Shown: piece after piece, positions 1-8,119 of the stretch
Layout of the letters: every line of letters starts with the position of its first letter
How positions within the stretch are numbered: position 1 is the first letter of the stretch
Assembly (NCBI GenBank): GCA_028292405.1
Contig: JAQGMJ010000067.1
Coordinates: 40,880-104,879 of the forward strand
Direction: 5' to 3'
DNA from: Betaproteobacteria bacterium
GTDB taxonomy: Bacteria > Pseudomonadota > Gammaproteobacteria > Burkholderiales > JAEUOS01
Length of the DNA: 64,000 nucleotides
Notes under the pieces: generated by a model
Seen by the model: only the letters and a program-made list of their open reading frames with translations
The model's database searches: none
What the model was told of the DNA's origin: nothing
Made by a program: the position numbers and the translations under genes

Positions 1-848
1 GCGGCAGCGACATCGCCGCGCGCGTGCTTTCGAAATACCTGACGGGAGATTTGAAGCAGCCGTTCATCGTCGACAACCGCGCCGGCGCCGGCGGCAACAT
101 CGCGGCGCGCTACGTGGCGCAGGCCAGGCCCGACGGCTACACACTGATGGTGATTTCCAGCATCCTCACCATCAACCCCAGCCTGTACAAGAACGCGGCC
201 TTTGACCCGGTGCGCGACTTCACGCCGATCGTCGAGATCGGCGATGCGCCGAACGTGATCGTCACCCGGCCAGACTCAGGCATCAGCTCAGTGGCTGAAC
301 TGATCGCGCAGGCGAAGGCAAGACCGGACCTGCTGAACTACGCCAACCCCGGCTCCGGCACCTCGCCGCATATTGCGATGGAGTATTTCAAGGTGCGCGC
401 CGGCATCAACATCACCAACGTGCCCTACTCAGGCGCCGGCCCTTCGATGCAGGCGGTGCTCGGTGGCTCGACACAACTCGGTTGCTTTAGCGTCGGCGCA
501 GTGGCGCCGCACATCCTCAGCGGGCGTCTGCGTGCACTGGTACATACCGGGCACGGCCGCATGGCGGAATTTCCCGAGGTGCCGAACATGGCGCAGGCGG
601 GCTTCGCCAACGCCGAGTCGGCCAGCTTTCAGGTGCTGGTGGCGCCGGCGGGCCTGGCGCCGGAGATCACCGCGCAACTCTCGCGCGCGGTATTGAACGT
701 GCTGAAGCGTCCCGACGTGCAGGAGACCATGCGCAACAACGGCTTCGGCATCATCGGCGGCGGCCCGGAGCAACTGAAGGCGCGCATCGCCCACGAGGTG
801 CCGATGTACCGCGAGATGATCACCCGCGCCCGCATCAAGGTCGACTGA
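1..848 (+). CDS. Bug/TctC-family tripartite tricarboxylate transporter solute-binding protein (5' end missing)
   Basis: This is the 3' portion of a periplasmic solute-binding protein of the Bug (TctC) family, which captures carboxylates and similar small molecules for TTT-type uptake or sensing. The open frame runs in from the left edge (codons from base 3 read GSDIAARVLS), and the internal GTG at 24 is not the start. The family signature follows: NRAGAGGNIAARYVAQ, then PDGYTLM, NPSLYKN, and later NVPYSGAGPSMQAVLGG. The signal peptide and roughly 40-50 residues lie outside the window. It ends at TGA 846-848. Bug proteins are hugely expanded in Burkholderiales, which supports the taxonomic call; the ligand cannot be inferred. 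Confidence 0.93.
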   Translation, partial: GSDIAARVLSKYLTGDLKQPFIVDNRAGAGGNIAARYVAQARPDGYTLMVISSILTINPSLYKNAAFDPVRDFTPIVEIGDAPNVIVTRPDSGISSVAELIAQAKARPDLLNYANPGSGTSPHIAMEYFKVRAGINITNVPYSGAGPSMQAVLGGSTQLGCFSVGAVAPHILSGRLRALVHTGHGRMAEFPEVPNMAQAGFANAESASFQVLVAPAGLAPEITAQLSRAVLNVLKRPDVQETMRNNGFGIIGGGPEQLKARIAHEVPMYREMITRARIKVD

Positions 849-879
849 GGGGTCTGACTGACACCGCGCCGCAGAGGCG

Positions 880-1068
880 CTAGGAGCGCATGCCGATCAG
901 GCGCGCCATGGTGTGCTGTTCGGTCTCCACGACGACCGCGTAGGTGGTGCCGGCCAGGGTGGTGACCAGGTACGGCTCGCCCTTGGTCTTGCTGACCACG
1001 ACAGAGGCGATGGAGTCCTTGCGGACGAATATCCGGCCTTCGGTCGGGGAAGTGATTTCGATATACAT
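880..1068 (-). CDS. small conserved-looking hypothetical protein, 62 aa
   Basis: I do not recognise this gene. The start at 1068 is chosen because a good ribosome-binding site (CCGGAGCCGCC) sits directly before the ATG; the longer frame reaching 1155 has no such support. The product begins MYIEITSPTEGRIFV and alternates beta-strand-like hydrophobic stretches (IASVVV, YLVTTLAG, TYAVVVE), with no signal peptide or membrane segment. Its size and layout loosely recall small all-beta FlbD-like proteins, but this is only a resemblance. It lies downstream of the GGDEF-EAL gene on the same strand, about 125 bases after that stop. Confidence 0.55.
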   Translation of the reverse strand: MYIEITSPTEGRIFVRKDSIASVVVSKTKGEPYLVTTLAGTTYAVVVETEQHTMARLIGMRS

Positions 1069-1158
1069 GGCGGCTCCGGTTCGAAAGGGGGCGCAGATGT
1101 GGAACAACAGGCCGCCGCGTGCACGGAATGGGACAACCCGCCGATTATGGGGCATAGC

Positions 1159-1180
1159 CCGGTCGCGCGTGCGCGACCGG
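1159..1180 (-). terminator. strong hairpin after the GGDEF-EAL gene
   Basis: CCGGTCGCGC and GCGCGACCGG form a 10-bp perfect inverted repeat with a two-base centre, 13 bases past the stop of the GGDEF-EAL gene. There is no U-tract, so it may be a Rho-independent-like pause, an mRNA 3' end, or simply a boundary before the small ORF at 880-1068. Confidence 0.45.
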
Positions 1181-1193
1181 TCGACGCCGGCGC

Positions 1194-3371
1194 TTAGTGC
1201 AGCAGCGCGCCTTCCAGCGCGGCGAAAGGCTGCGGGTGGCCGTAGAGATAGCCCTGCATCTGGGTGCAGCCCAGGCCCTTGAGGAAATCGGCCTGGATCG
1301 CGGTTTCGACCCCTTCGGCGACCACGTTCATGCCCAGCCCCGCGGCGATGGCGACGATCGCCTTGATGATCGGCGAGTCGTCGGAGTGCTCGCGGATTTC
1401 CATCACGAAGGCGCGGTCGATTTTCAGCGTGTCGATCGGCAGCGAGCGCAGGTAGTTGAGCGAGGAATACTGGACGCCGAAGTCGTCGATGGCGATGCGC
1501 ACCCCGAGCGCGGAAATGGCATTGAGCACCTGGGTGGTCGCTTCCATATTGTTGAAGGGCATGTTCTCGGTGATTTCCACCTCGATGCTGGAGGGCGCGA
1601 TGCCGTAGCGGGCCAGGGTGCGCATCAGGTCTTCGACGAAGTCGGGCTTTTCGATCATCCGCGGCGAGAAATTGATCGCCATGCGCTCCAGGTTGATGCC
1701 GCGGTCGCGCCAGTTGCGCAGGTCGCGGCAGGCGCGCTCCAGCACCCAGCGGGTCAGGTTCGACATCATCCCCAGGTCTTCGGCGATGGTAATGAATTCG
1801 GCGGCGGTGAGCAGGCCGCGAGTCGGGTGGTTCCAGCGGATCAGGGCTTCCACGCCGGTGATGCGCAATTCGCGGGAGTCGACCTGCGGCTGGTAGTAGA
1901 GATCGAACTGGCCACCCTCCAGGGCTTTGCGCAAATCGTGGGCGACGGTCAGGCGGCGGCTCGAGCCGTCATTCATCTCCTGGGTGAAAAAGGCAAAACC
2001 GTTCTTCCCCTTGGCCTTGACGTCGTACATCGCCAGATCGGAGTGGCGCATCAGGGTCTCGCTGTCCTCGCCGTCCTGCGGAAACATGGCAATGCCCAGG
2101 CTGCTGGAAAGCGGCATCTCGCGGCCTTCGAGGGTGAAGGGCTTGACCATGTCTTCGACTATCTTGTTGGCGACCAGGCCGGCGTCTTCCGGGCCGCGGA
2201 TGTTCGGCAGCATGATGATGAACTCGTCGCCGCCCAGGCGGGCCAGGGTGTCGCTCTCCCGCAAATTGGCTTTGAGGCGCTCGGCGACCTGCTCCAGCAC
2301 GATGTCGCCCTTCAGGTGGCCGAAGGTGTCGTTGATCATCTTGAAGCGGTCGAGGTCGATGAAAATCACCGCGAACACCTGGCGGCTGCGGCGCGCCTGC
2401 ACGATAGCAAGTTGCAGCCGGTCGACGAACAGGGCGCGGTTGGGCAGCCCGGTGAGCACGTCGTGGCAGGCCTGGTATTCGAGGCGGTCGTGAGCGATCT
2501 TCTTTTCGGTGACGTCGCGGGCAACGCCGTAGAGGCCCTGGTCGCCGGGCAGGCTGGCCTGCCGCCAGTTGGGCGACATTCCCTGCAGCGAGGCCAGGGT
2601 CAGTTCGAAGTGGCGATGGCCGGCCGCGTCGCTGCTGTGCCGCAGGCGCAACTCGACCGCGCCGCTTTCACCGGCCGAGAGCTGGCGGATCGCCACCCGT
2701 GCCGCTTCGAGGTCTTCGCCGGCCACCAGCGCAAGAAATTCCGCACCCAGTAATTGCGCCGCGCCGTGCCCGAGCAAGGGTTGTACGCTTTCGCTGATGA
2801 AGGCGAATCTGCCGGTGCTGTCGAGAATGAAAATGATGTCGGGCGAGTTGGCCACCAGGAAGCGGTGCAGTTCCTCGGAACGGGCGATCTCCTGGCTCAG
2901 GCGCCGGTGCTCCAGCTCCAGGCTATGGCGCCGCAGGGTGGTCTGCACCCGGTGCAGCAGCATCTCCGGCGCGCAGGGCTTGCGGATGTAGTCCTGGGCG
3001 CCCAGTTGCAGGGCGCCGATGGCCGAGTCGATCATGGTATCGCCGGAGAGCACTACCACCGGCATGCCGTGCCCAGCCTCGCGCAGTTCCTTGAGTACGT
3101 CCAGCCCGCTGGCTTCGCCCAGCCGCAGGTCGAGCAGCACCAGGGCAACATCGTGGCGCGCGATCAGCGCGAGCGCTTCATGCCGGTTGCCGCACTGGAT
3201 GGTGCGGTAGCCATAGGCCTGCAGCAGCGTGGCCAGGCTGGCCCGCAGGCGGTCGTCGTCCTCGATCACCGCGATGGTGTGGTCGGCGGCGGCCCGCGGC
3301 GGCGCGGTAGTGTCGGGAAGGCCCGGCAAGCCGGGGAGGCCACCCAGGTGGGTCGGGTTCGGCTCTTTCAT
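1194..3371 (-). CDS. response regulator with PAS, GGDEF and EAL domains (cyclic-di-GMP turnover)
   Basis: A 725-residue cytoplasmic protein with a receiver domain (about residues 30-145: acidic pair EDD, phospho-acceptor in LLDLRL, lysine in RKPC), a PAS domain (about 165-290), a GGDEF domain (about 300-465) and a C-terminal EAL domain. The cyclase signature RLGGDEF is intact, and RESD five residues before it matches the inhibitory I-site. The phosphodiesterase signatures GVEALIRW, DDFG, LKID and AEGVE are also present, so both opposing activities look possible. The start at 3371 overlaps the stop of the upstream histidine kinase (ATGA), giving translational coupling and pointing to that kinase as the partner. 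The longer frame to 3428 is rejected because it would overlap the kinase gene. Confidence 0.93.
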   Translation of the reverse strand: MKEPNPTHLGGLPGLPGLPDTTAPPRAAADHTIAVIEDDDRLRASLATLLQAYGYRTIQCGNRHEALALIARHDVALVLLDLRLGEASGLDVLKELREAGHGMPVVVLSGDTMIDSAIGALQLGAQDYIRKPCAPEMLLHRVQTTLRRHSLELEHRRLSQEIARSEELHRFLVANSPDIIFILDSTGRFAFISESVQPLLGHGAAQLLGAEFLALVAGEDLEAARVAIRQLSAGESGAVELRLRHSSDAAGHRHFELTLASLQGMSPNWRQASLPGDQGLYGVARDVTEKKIAHDRLEYQACHDVLTGLPNRALFVDRLQLAIVQARRSRQVFAVIFIDLDRFKMINDTFGHLKGDIVLEQVAERLKANLRESDTLARLGGDEFIIMLPNIRGPEDAGLVANKIVEDMVKPFTLEGREMPLSSSLGIAMFPQDGEDSETLMRHSDLAMYDVKAKGKNGFAFFTQEMNDGSSRRLTVAHDLRKALEGGQFDLYYQPQVDSRELRITGVEALIRWNHPTRGLLTAAEFITIAEDLGMMSNLTRWVLERACRDLRNWRDRGINLERMAINFSPRMIEKPDFVEDLMRTLARYGIAPSSIEVEITENMPFNNMEATTQVLNAISALGVRIAIDDFGVQYSSLNYLRSLPIDTLKIDRAFVMEIREHSDDSPIIKAIVAIAAGLGMNVVAEGVETAIQADFLKGLGCTQMQGYLYGHPQPFAALEGALLH

Positions 3372-5590
3372 GACGCTCCCAGCGGAAGGATGATTCGAAA
3401 GCAGCAGCCGCTGCGGGTGGATCGACAACTGATGCGGCCGTTCATTTCGCTCACCAGTTGCCCGGCGATCGACAGGCCGATGCCGAAGTGCTGGTCGCCC
3501 TTGGTGCTGGCAACCGGCCGGTAGATGTTGCGCAGCACTTCGTCGGGCAGGCCGGGGCCGGAATCCTGCAGCGCAATTTCAACTTGCTCGCCGCCGCTGC
3601 TGTTGCCGCCACCGCCGTCGTTCCACCATGAGGTCGAGAGGCGGAACATGCCGCCGTCGGGCATGGCTTCAAAAGCGTTTTTCATCAGGTTGAGCAGGAC
3701 CTGCTTGAGCTTGTCCGGGTCGGCCACCGGCACCGGCGCGAACGTCTGGAAATCGGTTTCGATATTGACCATGGCCGGCACCAGACCGGCGCCGCGGCAT
3801 AGATCGAGGATCCCGGCCAGCAACTCGTGCAGCTCCGCCGGGCCGGCAGCGGACGCCACGTTTTGCACGTCTTGCACGTTTTGCGGAGCACGCTGGAACT
3901 GGTCCAGCAGTTTCATCACCCGGGCGATTTCCTCGGTGACAATTTGCAGCTCCTTGTCGCCGATGGCGTTCTGGCCCAGGCTGATCTGCAGGGTGGCGAG
4001 ATAGTTGCGCACGATCGACAGGGGGGTGCCGATTTCGTGGATCAATTGGCGTATCTGCTCGGCGCTGGCGCCGCCTGCGGCGTGGTCCTGCGCGCGGCTC
4101 TGCTCGTCGCCCGGTGGCGGCGCCAGCACCCGCTCGAGCGCGGCCTCGGCGATCCGGCCGAAGGCGCGCAACGCGTCGATGCGGCCGGGGAGCAGGCCGG
4201 CGTCGCGGTGGGTGTGGATCGCCGCCGCCACCAGGGCCCTGCAGCGCGCGCCCGCGCCCAGCGGGATGCACACAAATGCTTCGGCCTCCAGCAAGCGCAC
4301 CACCTGCGCATCCAGCGGCTGCCGCCAGGTATCGCCGGCGGCCCAGACCACGGGCGTGCCGAGGGTGGCGGTGGCCAGTGCCGAGGCCGATTGGCCGGCG
4401 AAGAAGCTGAGCTGGTTGACCTTCGCATGCCTAGTGTGCAAGGCGCGGCCGACGAATGCGGCACCCTCGCCTTCGCGCAGGAAAAATACCGACGGGCCCA
4501 GGCCGAACAGGATCATCAGCCCTTGCGCGACGGCTTGCAGCAGCGCATCGGGATTGGCGGCGCCTTCGAGCAGGCCGCGGACGGCGTCGAGCTGAAGCTT
4601 GCCCTCCAGCCGGGCTTGCAGCGCGCCGATGCCGGGGTTACGCTCATCGGGCAGGTCGGACGGCGGCGGCGCCATGGCGACGTCCGCCGCCGGCGGCATG
4701 CCCAGGCCATGGGTCAGGCTTTGCAATTCCGCGTCGGCCCGCTCCAGGCTGGGGAACACACAATCGGCGGGGGCGCCGCACAGACGGGCAAATTCGAGGG
4801 CGCCGGCAAGGTTGGCGAACCTGTCGGTTTGCGCCAGATGATGGGCCAGCGCGACGATGCGGATCAGCGGGTGCGCGGTGGCCAGGCGTTCCGCCGGGGC
4901 ATGGTGATAGAGCATGCTGTCGGCCAGGAAGGGACCGAGCTGCCAGGTTTCGGCCAGCCAGGCGCCGGCTTCGGCATGCGTCACCCGGTAGCGCTCCTGT
5001 TCCTGCAGACACAGGTGCTCATCTTCGAGGCCGGCGTCCCACAGGCGGGCATATTCCCGCGGGTCGAGCGCCAGCAGCGCCAGCGAGCCCAGGTCGTGCA
5101 GCAGCCCGGCGAGATAGGCCTCGGCGGTGTCCGGATAGTCCATTGCAACGGCCAGTTCGCGGGCCAGCAGTGCGCACTTGAGCGTGTGCCGCCAATGGCG
5201 CGCCAGCGCCGATTCTTCGGCCCGGCAGGAAGCCCCGAACACCCGTGCGCTCCAGGCGTCGGCGGCGACGGCGCGGACCACGTCCGCGCCGACCATTGCC
5301 ACGCATTGGGCCAGATTGGAAAACAGGTGGCGTTCGTCGCTTTGCGAGGACGATGCCAGAGCGATCACCCTGGCGGCAATGCCGGCATCCAGGCCGGCGA
5401 TGGCGGCGAGCTCATCGGCGCTTGCGCCGTCGGACTGGCATGCATCGAGGAGCCGCGACAGCACCTCGGGCATGACGGGCAAGCGCAGCAGGCGCAGACG
5501 CTGCGCGATGCCCGGACCCTTCAGGGCGGCGGCAGCCGATGCCGGCAATGCGCCCGCCGGCGCCCGCCAGGCGCCGGGATCGTCTAACAC
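3368..5590 (-). CDS. HDOD-GAF sensor histidine kinase, cytoplasmic
   Basis: A 740-residue protein starting with GTG. An N-terminal HDOD domain (about 25-230, with LLHDLGSLALL) is followed by a GAF-like region (about 330-490) and a histidine kinase core. The H-box is LIHEIGTPLSIVRNYL, the N-box LNLMKNAFEAMP, and the ATP-binding glycines are in DSGPGLPD and GIGLSIAG. No signal peptide or membrane span is visible, so the signal is internal. The linker after the H-box region holds a DNA triplication (CACGTYTTG on the plus strand, 3857-3883) coding QNVQDVQNV. The gene overlaps the REC-PAS-GGDEF-EAL gene by ATGA, so the two probably form a kinase/regulator pair. HDOD joined to a kinase is an uncommon architecture. 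Confidence 0.9.
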   Translation of the reverse strand: MLDDPGAWRAPAGALPASAAAALKGPGIAQRLRLLRLPVMPEVLSRLLDACQSDGASADELAAIAGLDAGIAARVIALASSSQSDERHLFSNLAQCVAMVGADVVRAVAADAWSARVFGASCRAEESALARHWRHTLKCALLARELAVAMDYPDTAEAYLAGLLHDLGSLALLALDPREYARLWDAGLEDEHLCLQEQERYRVTHAEAGAWLAETWQLGPFLADSMLYHHAPAERLATAHPLIRIVALAHHLAQTDRFANLAGALEFARLCGAPADCVFPSLERADAELQSLTHGLGMPPAADVAMAPPPSDLPDERNPGIGALQARLEGKLQLDAVRGLLEGAANPDALLQAVAQGLMILFGLGPSVFFLREGEGAAFVGRALHTRHAKVNQLSFFAGQSASALATATLGTPVVWAAGDTWRQPLDAQVVRLLEAEAFVCIPLGAGARCRALVAAAIHTHRDAGLLPGRIDALRAFGRIAEAALERVLAPPPGDEQSRAQDHAAGGASAEQIRQLIHEIGTPLSIVRNYLATLQISLGQNAIGDKELQIVTEEIARVMKLLDQFQRAPQNVQDVQNVASAAGPAELHELLAGILDLCRGAGLVPAMVNIETDFQTFAPVPVADPDKLKQVLLNLMKNAFEAMPDGGMFRLSTSWWNDGGGGNSSGGEQVEIALQDSGPGLPDEVLRNIYRPVASTKGDQHFGIGLSIAGQLVSEMNGRISCRSTRSGCCFRIILPLGAS

Positions 5591-6124
5591 GGCTCGCCCG
5601 TTACGGCAGGCGGACAGCCGCCGACGGCGGCTGCGAAATGCTTAGACGGCACTCTGCAAGCCACAATATCCAATCTCGCCGACGTGAATTGGCATGCCCC
5701 AAGCATCATTCAACCAAGGCCCGCCGGCCCCCTACCTGCAGCGACTGCGGGCTCCCCTTATACCATCTATTGTGCATGAAATAGCGGCATCATTAGACGA
5801 CACATTGGATATTTTGGCAAGTGCCATATGGGCGCGGCACCATCATCAAGCCCACATAAGGGCGACTCTTCGCCGGTGTGACAGATCAGTTAACCGGACC
5901 CCCTGCTTTTGGATCACACCCCCGGCCTGGTTGGTGCATCCACACCGGCGGAACGAAACAACGATACGGCGCACCTACACTACCGGTAGTGTAGGTGCAT
6001 CGATTCCGGTTGCCCGGGCACGGCGTTTGCCCCAAATGAAAAATGACCCCTCGCGGAGTCATCCAAAGCACTTCGAGCTGCCGGTTACGGTACCGGCTGG
6101 CTGAATCGAACAGGCTGCCGGCGG
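5591..6124. other. 534-base intergenic region between two signalling operons
   Basis: No convincing gene is present; the short frames here have no family resemblance and poor codon bias. Composition is noticeably more AT-rich (5690-5830) than the flanking genes, as expected of a promoter region for the HDOD kinase. On the minus strand a TATAAG-like element occurs near 5757-5762, but no good -35 partner is visible. A near-palindrome TGGCAAGTGCCA lies at 5815-5826, and the perfect 28-bp palindrome at 5971-5998 is listed separately. Confidence 0.6.
5971..5998. repeat. perfect 28-bp palindrome (candidate operator)
   Basis: The left arm GCACCTACACTACC is followed without any spacer by its exact reverse complement, centred between 5984 and 5985. 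There is no loop and no T-tract on either strand, so it does not look like an intrinsic terminator. It lies 127 bases past the stop of the triple-receiver kinase and 381 bases before the HDOD-kinase start. A dimeric transcription factor site is the simplest reading; a cruciform or a remnant of a mobile-element end is also possible. Confidence 0.6.
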
Positions 6125-8119
6125 CTACAATTCGTCCGTATCGTCGTTGCGCTCGCTACTCCCAGGCGCCGCCTGGGGCAAGCTGAAATGGAACGTGGCC
6201 CCGTGGTCTATCTGCCCTTCGGCCCAGACCCGACCGCCGTGGCGCACGATGATATTTTTCACGATCGCCAGGCCGACGCCGGTACCAGGAAACTCGTCCG
6301 AACCATGCAGGCGCTGAAATACGCCGAACAGCCGCTTGGCGTAACGCATGTCGAAACCGGCGCCATTGTCACGCACTTCGAAGATCGCCTCCGTACCTTC
6401 GAGCCGCCCGCTGACTTCGACCAATGGGCCGCCTTTCCCGCCGCTGTACTTGACCGCGTTGGAAAGCAGGTTGGTCCAGACCTGCCTGATCAGGGCGCGG
6501 TCGCCCTCCGCCTCCGGCAGCGCCGCCATCCTGAAGACGACCTCGTCCGGCGGGGCAATTTGCGCCCACACTTCATTCACCAGTCCGGCCATGTCCAGGG
6601 TAGTGGTGTTGATCGGCTGCCGGCCAAGCCGGGAGAAGGCGAGCAGGTCGTCGATCAAACTGCCCATCATGCTGCAATTGAGCCGGATTTCGCTGAGCAC
6701 GCGCCTTCCTTCGTCGTCGAGCCGGTCGAGATAGTCCTCTTCAAGGATCAGGCTGTAGCCGCCGATGGCGCGCAACGGTGAGCGCAGGTCGTGGGACACC
6801 GAATAGCTGAAGGCTTCCAGCTCCTCGTTTTTTTTCTTCAGCTCCTGCACCATGATGGCCCTGGTCTCCGCCAGTTCCTGCGCGGCATGGGCTTTCGCGG
6901 CCTCGAGTTCGCGGCGCAGGAGATCCTCGCGGATGCGACGGTTCTCGCTTTCGGACTGCTGACGGCGGATCTGGGTGCGGATGCGCGCCTTCAGGACCTC
7001 GAACTCGCTCGATTTCTGGATATAGTCGTCCGCCCCCGAGCCCAATCCTTCGAGCATCGCCGCGCGGCTGTCCATCGCGGTGAGCATGATCAGCGGAATG
7101 TCGCGCAACGAGGGCGACGATTTGATGCGGCGGCAGGTTTCCTGGCCGCCGAGGCCGGGCATCTGGATGTCCAGCAGGATGCAATCGACCGGCTGCACCG
7201 TCAGCAGGTCGAGCGCCTCCTCCCCGGAGCGGGCGAGCACCACGTCGTAGTCGTCGCCGCGCAGCATCAAGCCGAGTTCATGCAGATAGGTGAGGCTGTC
7301 GTCGATGGCGAGGATGCGCTTGGGGCTTGCCAGGCTGGGCGTGAAGCCGGCCTCGGCCGCCGCCGCGCCCCGCAGCGCCGCCGCCAGTTTCGCCAGGATG
7401 ATGTCGGTGTCTTCGCCCTTGCGGACAAAGGCGTCGGCCCCGGCATCGAGCGCGCGCAATTCCGCGCCCAGATCCTCGGACCCGGTCAACAGTACGCAAG
7501 GGATGCGGCGCAGCGCGGCATCCATGCGGACCCGGCGGATCACGGTGGCGCCGTCCATGCCCGGGAGCACGCCGTCGACCACGATGGCGTTCGGGCGCAA
7601 GACGGCGGCGGCCGCCAGGCCCTCCTCGCCGCTGCTGGCCATGGCGACGGTATAGCCGGCGCCTTCGAAGGCGTGCCGCATTTCTTCGCGAAAGGTCACG
7701 CTGTCGTCGACGATGAGGATGGTCTGTCTGTCGGTCTGTGCCTGGCCGCGGCCGTTGCGCAGGAACTGCCGGGCCTTGGCCACCACATAGCCGGCGTCGT
7801 AAGGTTTGCCGACATATTCGTCGGCGCCGGTTTGCAGGCCGCGTATCCGGTCCTTTACGTCCGCCTCCGAGGAGAGCATCAGCACCGCGGTGGTGGCCGA
7901 GGAAGGAGAGTTGCGGATTTCCCTCAGCAGGTCGACGCCGTCGCCGTCCGGCAACAGCACATCAAGCACGATGACGTCGACCGGCCCGCGCGCCAAGGTG
8001 GCGCGGGCCTCGCCGATCGACGCGCAGGACAGCACGTTGAAGCCGGCCGATTCAAAGGCCTCCACCAGGTCCATGCGGACCGTCAGGCTGTCGTCGACTA
8101 TAAGAACCGTGTCACTCAT
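6125..8119 (-). CDS. triple-receiver histidine kinase
   Basis: A 664-residue soluble protein with three tandem receiver domains (about 4-120, 125-245 and 262-385) in front of a coiled-coil segment and a histidine kinase core. Each receiver keeps its phospho-acceptor aspartate (VIVLDVLLP, IVVDGVLPG, ILLDIQMPG) and a matching lysine. The H-box is FSYSVSHDLRSPLRAIGGY, the N-box NLLSNAVKYSG, with VRDNGAGFD and GTGVGLAIV for ATP binding. The kinase core is of the phytochrome/Cph1-like class. The start at 8119 overlaps the CheB stop (ATGA), so it belongs to the chemosensory operon. The receivers are likely targets of the operon's CheA, with this kinase relaying or integrating the signal. Confidence 0.92.
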   Translation of the reverse strand: MSDTVLIVDDSLTVRMDLVEAFESAGFNVLSCASIGEARATLARGPVDVIVLDVLLPDGDGVDLLREIRNSPSSATTAVLMLSSEADVKDRIRGLQTGADEYVGKPYDAGYVVAKARQFLRNGRGQAQTDRQTILIVDDSVTFREEMRHAFEGAGYTVAMASSGEEGLAAAAVLRPNAIVVDGVLPGMDGATVIRRVRMDAALRRIPCVLLTGSEDLGAELRALDAGADAFVRKGEDTDIILAKLAAALRGAAAAEAGFTPSLASPKRILAIDDSLTYLHELGLMLRGDDYDVVLARSGEEALDLLTVQPVDCILLDIQMPGLGGQETCRRIKSSPSLRDIPLIMLTAMDSRAAMLEGLGSGADDYIQKSSEFEVLKARIRTQIRRQQSESENRRIREDLLRRELEAAKAHAAQELAETRAIMVQELKKKNEELEAFSYSVSHDLRSPLRAIGGYSLILEEDYLDRLDDEGRRVLSEIRLNCSMMGSLIDDLLAFSRLGRQPINTTTLDMAGLVNEVWAQIAPPDEVVFRMAALPEAEGDRALIRQVWTNLLSNAVKYSGGKGGPLVEVSGRLEGTEAIFEVRDNGAGFDMRYAKRLFGVFQRLHGSDEFPGTGVGLAIVKNIIVRHGGRVWAEGQIDHGATFHFSLPQAAPGSSERNDDTDEL

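Noticed and set aside
1197..2753. 518-residue plus-strand frame opposite the GGDEF-EAL gene
   Set aside because: Mirror of a well-supported gene with intact catalytic motifs; no homology and no ribosome-binding site.
3827..5587. 586-residue plus-strand frame opposite the HDOD kinase
   Set aside because: No domains; composition mirrors the coding strand.
5694..6104. 136-residue plus-strand frame in the intergenic gap with the palindrome
   Set aside because: Low-complexity, biased product with no motif; it runs straight through the palindrome and lacks a ribosome-binding site.
6125..8119. Possible WspR identity for the triple-receiver protein
   Set aside because: It has no GGDEF domain; it ends in a histidine kinase core.
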